Positions 28,116 to 36,243 are shown, counted from the stretch's first letter. The stretch is DNA of 64,000 bases from Streptomyces sp. NL15-2K (GCF_030551255.1 NZ_CP130630.1:4631501-4695500), one strand, 5' to 3'. The notes: a model not told the origin generated them from the sequence alone. A program made the numbers and translations.

Positions 28116-29204
28116 CTACAGGGCGAGCGCGCGTCCGTCGGAACGGGCGTGCAACGCAGGTGCTCCCGGCGGCAGTTCGCGCCGCACGTAGTGGGTCGGG
28201 TCCTTCAGCTGGCGCAGCACCGCCGGGACGATCTCCTTGTAGGCGGCCCACAGGGAGGGGTACGCGGGTGCCAGCTCGTGCTTGATCTCCTCGTGCAGCT
28301 CCGGCAACCGGTGGTAGGGGACCATCGGGAACATGTGGTGCTCGACGTGGTAGTTCATGTTCCAGTACAGGAACCGGTTGACGCGGTTCATGTGCACGGT
28401 GCGGGTGTTGAGCCGGTGGTCGAGGACGTTCTCGCCCATCCCGGCGTGCTGCGTGAGGCCGTAGACGTAGAGCATGTAGCCGCCGTACATCCGCGGCAGG
28501 CCGACGAACATCGCCGGCAGGATCGAGCCGGTCAGCACGCAGGCGGCGATGACGGCGGCGTAGACCGCCAGCCAGACGCGCGCCGTGCGGAAGACCTTGG
28601 CCCGCTCGGTGTCGGGGACGAAGGTGGCCTGCTCCGCGGTGAGCCGTCCGCACGCGTGCAGGACGGTGTCGCGCAGCGCCAGGGGTACGTCGACCAGGCC
28701 GAGGAAGTTGGCCAGGAGGCGGGCCAGCCGGGCCGGGCGCATCACCTGGATCTCCGGGTCGCGGCCGAGGATCAGCGTGTCGGTGTGGTGGCGGGTGTGG
28801 CTCCAGCGGGACACGGTCGGGTTCCTCATGACCATGAACGAGGCCAGCCAGTACACGGCGTCGTCGAGCCGGCGGTTCTTGAAGGCGGTGCCGTGCCCGC
28901 ACTCGTGCCAGCGTGAGTCGGATGCCGAGCCGTACAGCACTCCGTAGGCGGCGAAGAACGGCACCGCGAGCCAGCCGCCCCAGAAGAGGGCGCCCAGGGT
29001 CCCGAACACCGCCATGGCGCCCAGCCAGATGACCGTGTCGCGGATCGCCGGGTAGTCCGAGCGGCGCATCAGCTCCTTCATCCGGCGGCGCGGCACGTCG
29101 CTGCGGAACCAGTCGGTGCCGTCGGCCAGCCCCGCGGCCACCGCGCGGTCGCCCTCAGGGCCGATGAGGTTGTAGCGCCGCAGACGTTCTCTGGACTTCA
29201 CCAT
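28116..29204 (-). CDS. Fatty-acid-desaturase-family diiron oxygenase (MocD-like)
   Basis: Membrane protein of 362 aa with four to six hydrophobic segments (about 55-100, 165-205 and others). All three His clusters of the desaturase/hydroxylase superfamily are visible: WHECGHGTAF, HTRHHTDT and NYHVEHHMFP. Members desaturate or hydroxylate lipids; the relative MocD demethylates the rhizopine 3-O-methyl-scyllo-inosamine. I favour a MocD-like oxygenase because the next genes are a MocE-like ferredoxin and reductase. ATG at 29204 chosen; AGAGGA lies upstream. It is the first gene of the operon. Confidence 0.88.
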   Translation of the reverse strand: MVKSRERLRRYNLIGPEGDRAVAAGLADGTDWFRSDVPRRRMKELMRRSDYPAIRDTVIWLGAMAVFGTLGALFWGGWLAVPFFAAYGVLYGSASDSRWHECGHGTAFKNRRLDDAVYWLASFMVMRNPTVSRWSHTRHHTDTLILGRDPEIQVMRPARLARLLANFLGLVDVPLALRDTVLHACGRLTAEQATFVPDTERAKVFRTARVWLAVYAAVIAACVLTGSILPAMFVGLPRMYGGYMLYVYGLTQHAGMGENVLDHRLNTRTVHMNRVNRFLYWNMNYHVEHHMFPMVPYHRLPELHEEIKHELAPAYPSLWAAYKEIVPAVLRQLKDPTHYVRRELPPGAPALHARSDGRALAL

Positions 29205-29242
29205 GCATCCCTGTCCTCTCCGTCGAGCGGTCATGCGTGGGT

Positions 29243-29286
29243 ACTGGAGCGCTCTAGTTGAGCGCTCCAGTAGAGCGCTCAAGTAC
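29243..29286. promoter_or_regulatory. Triple GAGCGCTC operator upstream of the moc-like operon
   Basis: GAGCGCTC, itself an 8-bp palindrome, occurs at 29247-29254, 29260-29267 and 29273-29280: exact 13-bp phasing. The first two copies also form a 12-bp inverted repeat, TACTGGAGCGCT/AGCGCTCCAGTA when combined with the second and third flanks. It lies just downstream of a promoter-like sequence and about 40 bp before the desaturase start, fitting a TetR-type repressor site. Confidence 0.75.
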
Positions 29287-29290
29287 CCGT

Positions 29291-29319
29291 ATGGTGAGAG
29301 TGGCCCCATCTCATGTCAA
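29291..29319 (-). promoter_or_regulatory. Probable promoter of the moc-like operon
   Basis: On the minus strand a perfect TTGACA (29319-29314), a 17-nt spacer and CACCAT (29296-29291) precede the triple operator. Confidence 0.5.
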
Positions 29320-29371
29320 GACATTCGGTTGCAACAAACCGAAACAGACCCGCTCGGAGCGGGCCACTGGG

Positions 29372-30385
29372 TCACTCCGCGAGACCCTCGGCACGCCGCA
29401 CCGCGTCGCGGTAGGCCCGCGCCGCGCTGCGCAACGCGGCCTCCGGGTCCACCCCGGCCGCCTCCGCCCGGACCGCCAGGCCCAGCAACTCGTACCCGAT
29501 GCCCTCCCCCGCAGGCAGCGGTACCTCCAGCCCCGCCGTCCGCACCCGCGACGCCAGCTTCGCCGCAAGCGCGAGGCCCGGCTGGCCGAGGGGGATGCCC
29601 TCCGTGACCGAGGTGCGCTGCTTCTCCACCGCCTTGGTGCGCAGCCAGTGCTCCTTGACCTCCTCGGGGGTGGTCGCCGTCTCGTCGCCGAAGACGTGCG
29701 GGTGGCGGTGGATCAGCTTGGTGACGATGCCCCCGGCCACGTCGTCGATGGAGAAGGGAGTGTCGGGGTCCTCCTCGGCGATGCGGGCATGGAAGACGAC
29801 CTGGAGGAGGACGTCGCCGAGCTCCTCGCGCAGCTCGTCGCGGTCGCCGTCCTCGATCGCCTCGACGAGTTCGTACGCCTCCTCGATGCCGTACTTCGCC
29901 AGGCCCTTGTGGGTCTGCTGGGACGACCACGGGCACTCGGCGCGGATACGGTCCATGACCTGGACGAGGTCGAGGAGACGGGCGCCCGGCAGGTCGTAGG
30001 AGGCGGGGAGCAGCTCCAGCTCCGGCATCTGGACGCGGCCGGAGCCCGCGAGGCGGGCGAGGCCGTCCGTCAGGGCCGGCTCGCCCTCGCCGGTCGCCAC
30101 GACGACCACGGTCCTGCCGCCGGCGCACACGTCGACCAGCTCCTCGGCCGTCGGCGACGCCTCCTCGACGGTTGTCCCCGCCTCACGCAGATACGGCAGC
30201 TGCGGGTGCGCGCCGTCCGCGCACAGCACGCGGTCGGCGGCGTGCAGCGCCTGCCAGGCGGGCCAGGACAGCAGACCGGGCGCGACGCGGTGGCTGGTGG
30301 TGAGCAGGACGATGCGGCCGGGGGCGGCGGCCATATCGGAGCCGGTGCCCTGTTCGGGGGTGGGTTCAAAGCTGGGTGCGTTCAC
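29372..30385 (-). CDS. mazG: MazG-family nucleoside triphosphate pyrophosphohydrolase
   Basis: House-cleaning NTP pyrophosphatase of 337 aa. The N-terminal about 130 residues are a remnant of the tetrapyrrole-methylase-like domain seen in YabN-type fusions. The MazG domain follows (about 140-260), with LVQVMDRIRAECPWSSQQTH and the metal-binding EEAYELVEAIEDGDRDELREELGD. The GTG at 30385 has GGAGG 5 nt upstream. The IS200/IS605-type element begins immediately beyond that ribosome site, separating the gene from its usual SurA-like neighbour. Confidence 0.93.
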   Translation of the reverse strand: MNAPSFEPTPEQGTGSDMAAAPGRIVLLTTSHRVAPGLLSWPAWQALHAADRVLCADGAHPQLPYLREAGTTVEEASPTAEELVDVCAGGRTVVVVATGEGEPALTDGLARLAGSGRVQMPELELLPASYDLPGARLLDLVQVMDRIRAECPWSSQQTHKGLAKYGIEEAYELVEAIEDGDRDELREELGDVLLQVVFHARIAEEDPDTPFSIDDVAGGIVTKLIHRHPHVFGDETATTPEEVKEHWLRTKAVEKQRTSVTEGIPLGQPGLALAAKLASRVRTAGLEVPLPAGEGIGYELLGLAVRAEAAGVDPEAALRSAARAYRDAVRRAEGLAE

Positions 30386-30469
30386 CAGGTTCCTCCGAGA
30401 ATGCCCCGGCCTTCAGGCCGGGGAGGAATCGGACTGCTGCGGAGCAGGACAGGGAAAGACGAGTCGCCG

Positions 30470-30628
30470 TCAGGGCGATTCGCCTTCTGCCTCGGCGACA
30501 GCGCGCTCACCCTCCAGACGGTAGACGATCTCGGAGTTGAGGGACCTGCGGGCGGACTTGGCCTCAGCGACCAGCCACGCATGAAGGTCGACAGGAAGGC
30601 GGAGTGTGATGCGTGTCGTCTCATCCAT
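30470..30628 (-). CDS. Arc-type ribbon-helix-helix DNA-binding protein
   Basis: Only 52 aa, starting at the ATG at 30628. DETTRITLRLPVDLHAWLVA is a typical RHH beta strand and first helix, followed by the second helix SLNSEIVYRLEGE. It is encoded divergently from tnpB with only 50 bp between the two starts, so it may repress the shared promoter region. Small RHH genes beside TnpB are common in Streptomyces (recalled), but the role is unproven. Confidence 0.75.
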   Translation of the reverse strand: MDETTRITLRLPVDLHAWLVAEAKSARRSLNSEIVYRLEGERAVAEAEGESP

Positions 30629-30678
30629 GGCTTCAGAATAGTTGCACTCTGACGGATTTCTGGCGGTAGTGTGACACC

Positions 30679-31908
30679 ATGACGACGCAGCGGAAAACCG
30701 GGGACGCCGGGCATGCCCGGTACACCTATCGGCTGCGTGTGTCGTCGACCGCCCACGCGGCGCTGCTCGCCGAGTGGGACCGCTGCCGATGGATCTGGAA
30801 TGAGTGCGTGGCCAAATCCAAGGCCGCTCACGCCTGGAACCACAACCGGCCCGTGGGCGAGGACAAGCGCACCTGCGGCCCGGCACAACTCGACAAGATG
30901 CTGACCGAGGCCCGCGAGCGTACGCCCTGGCTGCGCGAAGGCAGTTCGGTGCCGCAGCAGCAGATCATCCGGGACTTCGGCAAGTCGCGTGCAAAGGCGC
31001 AAAAGGACATCGAGGAACGCCTGCCTCTCAAGCGGCGAGCCGGGATGCCCGGGTGGAAGAAGAAGCGCGAAGCGGACCCGACACTGAACTACACGAAGCG
31101 CGGCTTCCGCCTGAAGAGCGGCCGCCTGTACCTCGCGGGCGGCATCGCCCTGACCGTGGCGTGGTCCCGCGCCCTGCCCGCCGCACCGTCCTCCGTACGT
31201 GTGTACCGCGACAGTCTCGGCCACTGGTACGCCTCTTTCGTCGTACCCGCCGAAGTCCAGCCGCTCCCCACCACCGGCGCGGTGATCGGTGTGGACTGGG
31301 GCGTGAAGGAGACAGCGACCACCACTAGCGACGAGTACGATCTCCCGCACGCCGAGCACGGCAGGAAAGCCGCCGCGAAGCTGTCGCGATACGACCGGAT
31401 GATGGCCCGCCGCAAACCCGCCAAAGGGCAAGCGGCGTCAAAGGGCCACCGCGAGGCCAAGAAACTGCGGGCGAAGGCGTACAAGAAGGTCGCCCGCAAA
31501 CGGCAGGACACCGGCCGCAAGTGGGCCAAGCGAGTCGTGACTGACCACGACGCCATCGCCGTGGAGGACTTCCACCCAAAATTCCTCGCCAAGACTTCGA
31601 TGGCCCGCAAAGCCGCCGACGCCGCCATCGGCGCCACCAAGAAGGCCCTGATCGAGATGGGCCGCAAGCACGGGCGGGACATCCGCCTCGTCCACCCCGC
31701 GCACACCACCATGGAGTGCGCATCGTGCGGAGCGAGAACCAAGCACGCACTTCCTCTTTCGGAACGTACCTACACCTGCACCGCCTGCGGAGCCGTATCC
31801 CCCAGGGACAAGAACTCCGCCCGCGTGATGCTCGTCCGGGCGGGTCTGAACCCGGCTGGTGTCGAGGGCGTAAGACCTCCTGGAGCGCCGCTCCAGGAGG
31901 CAGCCTGA
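30679..31908 (+). CDS. tnpB: TnpB, RNA-guided DNA endonuclease of the IS200/IS605 type
   Basis: Protein of 409 aa. The RuvC-like nuclease is complete: Asp206 in VIGVDWGVKE, Glu296 in IAVEDFHPKF and Asp377 in SPRDKNSARV. The zinc finger is CASCG and CTACG (Cys347, 350, 367, 370). The N-terminal half is the helical REC/WED-like part (WDRCRWIWNECVAKSK). It would use an omega-RNA from the element's right end to cut DNA. All catalytic residues are kept, so it may be active although no TnpA is present. Confidence 0.95.
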   Translation: MTTQRKTGDAGHARYTYRLRVSSTAHAALLAEWDRCRWIWNECVAKSKAAHAWNHNRPVGEDKRTCGPAQLDKMLTEARERTPWLREGSSVPQQQIIRDFGKSRAKAQKDIEERLPLKRRAGMPGWKKKREADPTLNYTKRGFRLKSGRLYLAGGIALTVAWSRALPAAPSSVRVYRDSLGHWYASFVVPAEVQPLPTTGAVIGVDWGVKETATTTSDEYDLPHAEHGRKAAAKLSRYDRMMARRKPAKGQAASKGHREAKKLRAKAYKKVARKRQDTGRKWAKRVVTDHDAIAVEDFHPKFLAKTSMARKAADAAIGATKKALIEMGRKHGRDIRLVHPAHTTMECASCGARTKHALPLSERTYTCTACGAVSPRDKNSARVMLVRAGLNPAGVEGVRPPGAPLQEAA

Positions 31909-31946
31909 GCCAGGAATCCCCTCCCGTCAGGGAGGCGGGCAGTCAA
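31876..31946 (+). ncRNA. Predicted 3' part of the TnpB omega-RNA / right end
   Basis: An 11-bp hairpin with 3-nt loop (31876-31900) overlaps the tnpB 3' end. A second hairpin (31920-31935) is followed by CGGGCAGTCAA, a boundary I recall from Streptomyces elements. The guide would begin at about 31947 (GATTCGAAGC). The RNA 5' end, inside tnpB, cannot be seen. Confidence 0.55.
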
Positions 31947-32169
31947 GATTCGAAGCTAACGCCCGACCCGCCGGTCCGGTGCGCGGACCGAGGGGACTGA
32001 TCAGAGGAGTCGGCAAGAGGAGTCGGCCAGGGGTGGCCGATCGGACGGCGTGGCACCCCTGGTGGGGGCCCGCCGTGGTGCACGCCGCCGCCTCAGATCG
32101 CCTAAGAACTCCTAACGAAATGATCTTCGACGTGGTTGGATCACTCTCAGACTGATTACCTGGGGTGGG

Positions 32170-32986
32170 GTGGCGCGGCCGCAGCCGTGGGAGGTCGATG
32201 ACGAGCTGTGGGCGGTGATCGAGCCGCTGCTGCCCAAGATTGAGCGACGGACCGGCATCCCGGGCGCAAGCGGCATCCAGACCGGCTGGTGTTCCAGGGC
32301 ATCCTGTTCGTGCTGCATACCGGGATCGCCTGGGAGCATCTGCCGCAGGAACTCGGCTTCGGTTCTGACATGACCTGCTGGCGCCGCCTGACCGAGTGGA
32401 CCGAGGCCGGCGTGTGGAGTCGCCTCCACGAGGTCCTCGCCAAGCTGCGCGGTGCGAACGCCCTGGACTTCTCGCAGGCAGCCGTGGACGGCTCCCACAT
32501 CCGCGCGTCAAAGGGGGAGCCAAGACCGGACGAAGCCCTGTTGACCGGGGCAGGACGGGCAGCAAGCACCACCTGATCACCGATGCCACCGGCATCCCGC
32601 TCGCCTCCACTTTGACCGGCGGCAACCGCAACGACGTCACCCAGCTGATGCCGCTCCTTGAGGTCGTGCCGCCGGTGCGGGGCAAGCGTGGCCCGCCCCG
32701 GCGCCGCCCGGACGTGGTGTTGGGCGACCGCGGCTACGACCACGACAAGTACCGCCGCATGGTCTGGGATCTCGGCGTGAAACCGCTGATCGCCCGTCGC
32801 GGCGCCGAGCACGGCTCCGGTCTCGGCACCCAACGCTGGGTCGTGGAACGCGCGTTCGCCCATCTGCGCTGGTTCCGCCGCCTGCGGATCCGCTGGGAGA
32901 TCCGCGATGACATCCACGAAGCCTTCCTCACCCTCGGCTGCGCCCTGATCTGCTGGATGAGGCTCCGCCGACTACAGGCAGCATGA
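32170..32986 (+). pseudogene. IS5-family transposase, two frameshifts
   Basis: The reading starts WEVDDELWAVIEPLLPKIER in one frame, moves to a second frame near 32250-32290 (FQGILFVLHTGIAWEHLP; LGFGSDMTCWRRLTEW) and to a third near 32500-32515 (KTGRSPVDRGRTGSKHHLI, then GGNRNDVTQL, GDRGYDHDKYRR and the C-terminal WVVERAFAHLRWF). Each change is -1. The second lies at AAAGGGGGA and could be programmed slippage, as in some IS5-group elements; the first looks like a lost C. DDE residues appear in VDGSHI, GDRGYD and the VVERAF Glu. The region 31947-32169 holds the left flank without a gene. Confidence 0.85.
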
Positions 32987-33003
32987 GGCGGCACCGCGGG
33001 GGT

Positions 33004-33348
33004 TCAGGGCCCAGTCGCCCCTTCCGCCAGATCCTTGATCGCGGCGAGGCGGTATTCCCACTGAGTGGCGAGGGCGTCCATCCAGTGCATTGCCTGCCTC
33101 AGCGGTTGCAGGTCGGCTTCGTAGCGGACCTCCCGTCCGGCGCGGTGGGTGCCTACCAGTCCGGCACGGTCGAGGACGGCCAGGTGTTTGGCCACCGCTT
33201 GGCGGGTGACGGGAAGCCCTGCTGCCAGGGAAGTCGAGGTCGCGCCGCCTTCGCGGACGAGGACGGCCAGCACCTCTCTGCGGGTCGGGTCGGCCAGGGC
33301 CACCAATACGTCCTCGGGGGCCACTTCACCCTCGGTGGTGCGGGTCAT
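33004..33348 (-). CDS. ArsR-family winged-helix transcriptional regulator
   Basis: Protein of 114 aa. The HTH runs from about residue 11 to 75: LVALADPTRREVLAVLVREG, then TSLAAGLPVTRQAVAKHLAVL with the recognition helix. No metal-binding Cys motif is present, so this is the type that pairs with SRPBCC/AHSA1 proteins. Its ATG overlaps the SRPBCC stop by 4 nt (ATGA). It probably represses its own operon at the palindrome near 33870. Confidence 0.9.
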   Translation of the reverse strand: MTRTTEGEVAPEDVLVALADPTRREVLAVLVREGGATSTSLAAGLPVTRQAVAKHLAVLDRAGLVGTHRAGREVRYEADLQPLRQAMHWMDALATQWEYRLAAIKDLAEGATGP

Positions 33349-33803
33349 GCCGTGATCTGTTCGCAGTCCGCACGCAGTTGGTCGAGCTTGCCGGTCCAGT
33401 TCTGACTGTTGGCGCGCTGCCGGTCGGCGGCCTCGCCGGTGGGCAGCCCTAGGCTCGCGAAGCCGCTCTCCACCATGGTGAGCCGGGTGCCTCCCGCGGA
33501 GTCGTCCGCAGCCAGCGTGAACTCGACCAGGGTGGCATTGGTGTCGTCCGGCTCTTCGCCGGCGGCACCCTGGGACCACCGCCAGGACAAGACGCGCGGT
33601 GGTTCGACCGTCTCGATACGGGCGGGAATGACACCGTGGATGCCATGGTCGAAGACCAGAAGACCGCCGGGACGCAGGTCGATCTTGACCGGCTCTCCGC
33701 TGCCGAACCAGCGGCCGAGGAACGCGGGTTCCGTCAGAACGGACCAGACTCGTTCCCTGGAGGCATTGATCACGATGGCGCGTTCGATCGTGTTGGGGAT
33801 CAT
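33345..33803 (-). CDS. SRPBCC (AHSA1-like) domain protein
   Basis: Protein of 152 aa with the AHSA1/START-like fold: IERAIVINASRERVWSVLTE at the start, FLGRWFGSGEP, RPGGLLVFDHG and the C-terminal helix NSQNWTGKLDQLRADCEQ. It would bind a hydrophobic ligand. ATG at 33803 chosen, with a GAGGT/GAGGT stretch upstream. It is the first gene of a two-gene operon with the ArsR regulator. Such pairs are common and their ligands mostly unknown. Confidence 0.85.
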   Translation of the reverse strand: MIPNTIERAIVINASRERVWSVLTEPAFLGRWFGSGEPVKIDLRPGGLLVFDHGIHGVIPARIETVEPPRVLSWRWSQGAAGEEPDDTNATLVEFTLAADDSAGGTRLTMVESGFASLGLPTGEAADRQRANSQNWTGKLDQLRADCEQITA

Positions 33804-33854
33804 TAGCAACCTCACCTCATCCAGATGCGCTACCCCAAGGTTGCACATCCGGAG

Positions 33855-33886
33855 TCTCATGCGCAACTAGATGGTTGCGCATGAGA
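33855..33886. promoter_or_regulatory. Operator palindrome of the SRPBCC-ArsR operon
   Basis: A perfect 13-bp inverted repeat (TCTCATGCGCAAC, 6-nt spacer, complement) lies about 50 bp before the SRPBCC start. A half-site-like GGTTGCACAT follows at 33838-33847. Confidence 0.7.
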
Positions 33887-33952
33887 TCGGTGGTCGCCCG
33901 GACACCCCCCAGCGTCGGACGTCGGCTTTCATTCCGCTAGGCGTTCTAAACC

Positions 33953-34597
33953 TCACGTCGTCTGCTGCGTCCCCGGCGCCGTGACCTCCCGCACCCACGG
34001 TGTCTTCGCGTCGACGCGGCTGCTCTTCTGGACGTCCCAGTTGCCGTAGCGCGGGTTGAGGTCGACGCCGAGGTCCTCCGAGGCCTTGCTCAGGGTCTTC
34101 CAGAAGGCGGGATCGGCGGTGTCGGTGCCGAGCTTGGCGGCGAGCTTCTGGGCCTCCAGCTGGAGGCGGAGGTTCTCGTCGAGGCGCTCGGGGGCGATGC
34201 CGTACTCCTGCAGCCAGGCCGCCTCCAGTGCCTGGGGGCCGCCGGTCTGCTGCTCCAGGCCGGAGCGCATCTGCTGCATCTCCTTGCGGTTGACGGTCAC
34301 GCCCGCGTCCTGGGCGGCGCGGTGCAGCACCCGGTCGAGGACCATGTTGTGCAGGGTGTCGCGGGTGAGGGTGCCGGTCTTTGCGATGGCCTGCTCGTAC
34401 TGTGCGTCGTCCGGGACCGCCGCGCGCTGGGCCTCGCGCACCTCGTTCACCCGGGTCTCCAGCTGGGCGACGGTGATCCGCTGGCCTCCTACGACGGCCG
34501 CCGCGCCGGGATGCGCGTCGTTTCCGCAGGCGGTGAGGAGGGGCGCCGCGGCGATCGCGGCAGAGAGGAGGAGCGCGGTGCGACGGCGGCGGTGCAA
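33953..34597 (-). CDS. SurA N-terminal domain lipoprotein
   Basis: Predicted extracytoplasmic chaperone-like lipoprotein of 214 aa. The signal is RRRRTALLLSAAIAAAPLLTAC with lipobox LTAC; the mature part begins Cys-Gly-Asn-Asp. The SurA_N-like helical region (about 30-160) has VGGQRITVAQLETRVNEVRE. No parvulin PPIase domain is present. The TTG at 34597 is chosen because GGGAGG precedes it, giving a normal signal peptide; the ATG at 34684 would add a non-signal extension. Usually adjacent to mazG in Streptomyces (recalled), here separated by insertions. Confidence 0.85.
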   Translation of the reverse strand: MHRRRRTALLLSAAIAAAPLLTACGNDAHPGAAAVVGGQRITVAQLETRVNEVREAQRAAVPDDAQYEQAIAKTGTLTRDTLHNMVLDRVLHRAAQDAGVTVNRKEMQQMRSGLEQQTGGPQALEAAWLQEYGIAPERLDENLRLQLEAQKLAAKLGTDTADPAFWKTLSKASEDLGVDLNPRYGNWDVQKSSRVDAKTPWVREVTAPGTQQTT

Positions 34598-34732
34598 GGG
34601 GGACCTCCCGAGGAGATTGTGCGACAGTGCACAAGGTCTTGCGGTGATCGATGGTAGGCAGTGGCCGAGCTCTGGCCAAGCCATTCGACCAACGATTCAC
34701 CAGGACTTCGGGCACCGCCGCGCCCGTGCCGC

Positions 34733-35383
34733 TCAGTGCCGCTCGTCCATGGCGTGCTCGACGGCATCGGCGATGTCCGCACGCAGTCCGTCGCCGGTGG
34801 GGACTGCGGTGACGTTCGCACCGGCCGTCCCCGCGCCGTCGCCGACGAGGACGAAGCCCACCTTGCGGTACTGCGGTGCCGTCTGCGCCGCCGCCGTGAC
34901 CTCGGGCTCACCGACGGCGAGGACGACGTCGCAGGAGCGCTGGAGGAGGCCGTTGAGGAAGGGGCGCGCATTGCCGGTGCTCTGCTCGCCGGTCACCGGC
35001 GCGTAGCTCACGCGCGCGTGCGTCTTCAGCGACGCGTCCTGCATGCCCTGCCAGACGGCGGCCGCGGTGGTGCCGGCCGTGATGCCCTGCTCGCCGGTGA
35101 GCAGACAGGCGTCGACGTCCGCGTAGGCGCGGGCGCGGGTGTCCGGGATGGGGGGCCGGTCGTCGTGCGAGAAGACGAGCACGCCGGTCACGGCCAGCGC
35201 GGCGACGACCGCGAGCGTGCCCGCCGCGAGGGCGATGGTGCGCCCACTCGCCCCGCGCAGCCACGCGGCGACGGCGCGCCCCACGGCGGACAAGCGCTTC
35301 GTACGTCCCGCGCGCTCCGTACGTCCCGCGCGCTCCGTCTGCGCCGGGCGCGCCTGGGACACCTGTCTGACCTGCTTGACCAC
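34733..35383 (-). CDS. BMP/periplasmic-binding-like membrane-anchored protein
   Basis: Protein of 216 aa. A basic cytosolic N-terminus (with the hexapeptide Glu-Arg-Ala-Gly-Arg-Thr twice, coded by an 18-bp tandem repeat at 35300-35335) leads to one membrane helix (about 48-71). The extracytoplasmic part resembles one lobe of a basic-membrane-protein/PnrA-type ligand binder: VDACLLTGEQGI, AAAVWQGMQDAS, RSCDVVLAVGEPEVTAAAQ, VGFVLVG. It is shorter than a full binding protein, so ligand binding is uncertain. Confidence 0.75.
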   Translation of the reverse strand: MVKQVRQVSQARPAQTERAGRTERAGRTKRLSAVGRAVAAWLRGASGRTIALAAGTLAVVAALAVTGVLVFSHDDRPPIPDTRARAYADVDACLLTGEQGITAGTTAAAVWQGMQDASLKTHARVSYAPVTGEQSTGNARPFLNGLLQRSCDVVLAVGEPEVTAAAQTAPQYRKVGFVLVGDGAGTAGANVTAVPTGDGLRADIADAVEHAMDERH

Positions 35384-35415
35384 GGACTCTCCCTACTCCC
35401 CTGCCTGCCGCCGGA

Positions 35416-36243
35416 TCAGCCGACGACGGCGACCGGCGCGTCCCACGCGTCGCGGTCCACGGTGATCGTGTATCCGCCGCGTGATTCCTTGCTGTTGACC
35501 ATGTACTGGTGGCCGCGGCTGTGGTTGGTGTATTGCGTGGAGCCCCACGGCCAGTCCGCGGTGGTGGTGTACTGCTTGTCCCACAGCGCGTACCAGAGAT
35601 TGCCCGGCAGGTCGGTCTTGTTCGTGGCCGTCGCGATGGCCTTGGCGCTGGAGCTGCTGAAGCCGTAGTAGCCGGCACGGTAGATCTTCGCGCGCAGCGT
35701 CTTGGTGAAGGAGCGCACGTACGTCAGCACGGCGTCGTTGCACGACTTGTTCGTGATGTCGTACGGCTCCATGTCGAGGTAGATCGGGCTGCCGGCCTTC
35801 ATGCCGAGCGCCGATGCCTTGGCCACCGCGTCCGCGGCGTCGGTCGAGCCGAGGGAGGCCGCGGTGGTGGCGGTGAGCTTCTCGGGGTTGGAGCCGGTCT
35901 GGCAGGGCGGCTGGGCGCCGACGTAGATCGGGATGAGTTTCCAGCCGACGGAGTTGACCGACTTCACCCAGGACGCGGTGAGGTTGGGCTGGGCGCAGCC
36001 GCGGTTCCTGCCTCCGACGTAGACGGCGGCGGCGCCGTAGAAGCCGGTGTGCCAGGCCTTCATCGCGGCCGCCGAGGGCGCGGTGCAGGTGTCGAAGGCA
36101 CGGCCGGTGAAGGTCTTCTGGGCGGGCCAGGTGGTGGCCGCCATCGAGGTCTGCGCCGCGATCCCGGCGCCCGCGACGACGGCGGCGCCCACTGTGGCCC
36201 ACGCGATGTAACGGCCCTTCTTGGACAGCCGGTGACTGGACAT
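35416..36243 (-). CDS. DUF1906 (glycoside-hydrolase-like) secreted protein
   Basis: Secreted protein of 275 aa. The N-terminal signal is YIAWATVGAAVVAGAGIAAQ followed by cleavage near SMAA. The rest is a single TIM-barrel-like DUF1906 domain (Rv2525c-like): GRAFDTCTAPSAAAMKAW, GAAAVYVGGRNRGCAQ, LIPIYVGAQ, PIYLDMEPYD with possible catalytic acids, and YALWDKQYTTTADWPWGS. ATG at 36243 chosen over 36342, with a GGGGTGGGA ribosome site. It probably acts on cell-wall polysaccharide; activity unproven. The 160-bp gap before 36405 holds nothing I can support. Confidence 0.85.
   Translation of the reverse strand: MSSHRLSKKGRYIAWATVGAAVVAGAGIAAQTSMAATTWPAQKTFTGRAFDTCTAPSAAAMKAWHTGFYGAAAVYVGGRNRGCAQPNLTASWVKSVNSVGWKLIPIYVGAQPPCQTGSNPEKLTATTAASLGSTDAADAVAKASALGMKAGSPIYLDMEPYDITNKSCNDAVLTYVRSFTKTLRAKIYRAGYYGFSSSSAKAIATATNKTDLPGNLWYALWDKQYTTTADWPWGSTQYTNHSRGHQYMVNSKESRGGYTITVDRDAWDAPVAVVG

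Larger units (their letters stand above)
30397..31946 (+). mobile_element. IS200/IS605-type element, TnpB only, with RHH gene
   Basis: The left end has the hairpin CCCCGGCC-TTCA-GGCCGGGG (30404-30423), the right end CCTCCC-GTCA-GGGAGG (31920-31935) ending near AGTCAA. Between them are tnpB and a divergent ribbon-helix-helix gene. No TnpA (Y1 transposase) is present, so movement would need TnpA in trans. Exact ends are estimated. Confidence 0.7.

Noticed and set aside
29243..29286. Triple palindrome as a transcription terminator
   Set aside because: It lies upstream of the operon start next to a promoter-like sequence and lacks a T-run; operator function fits better.
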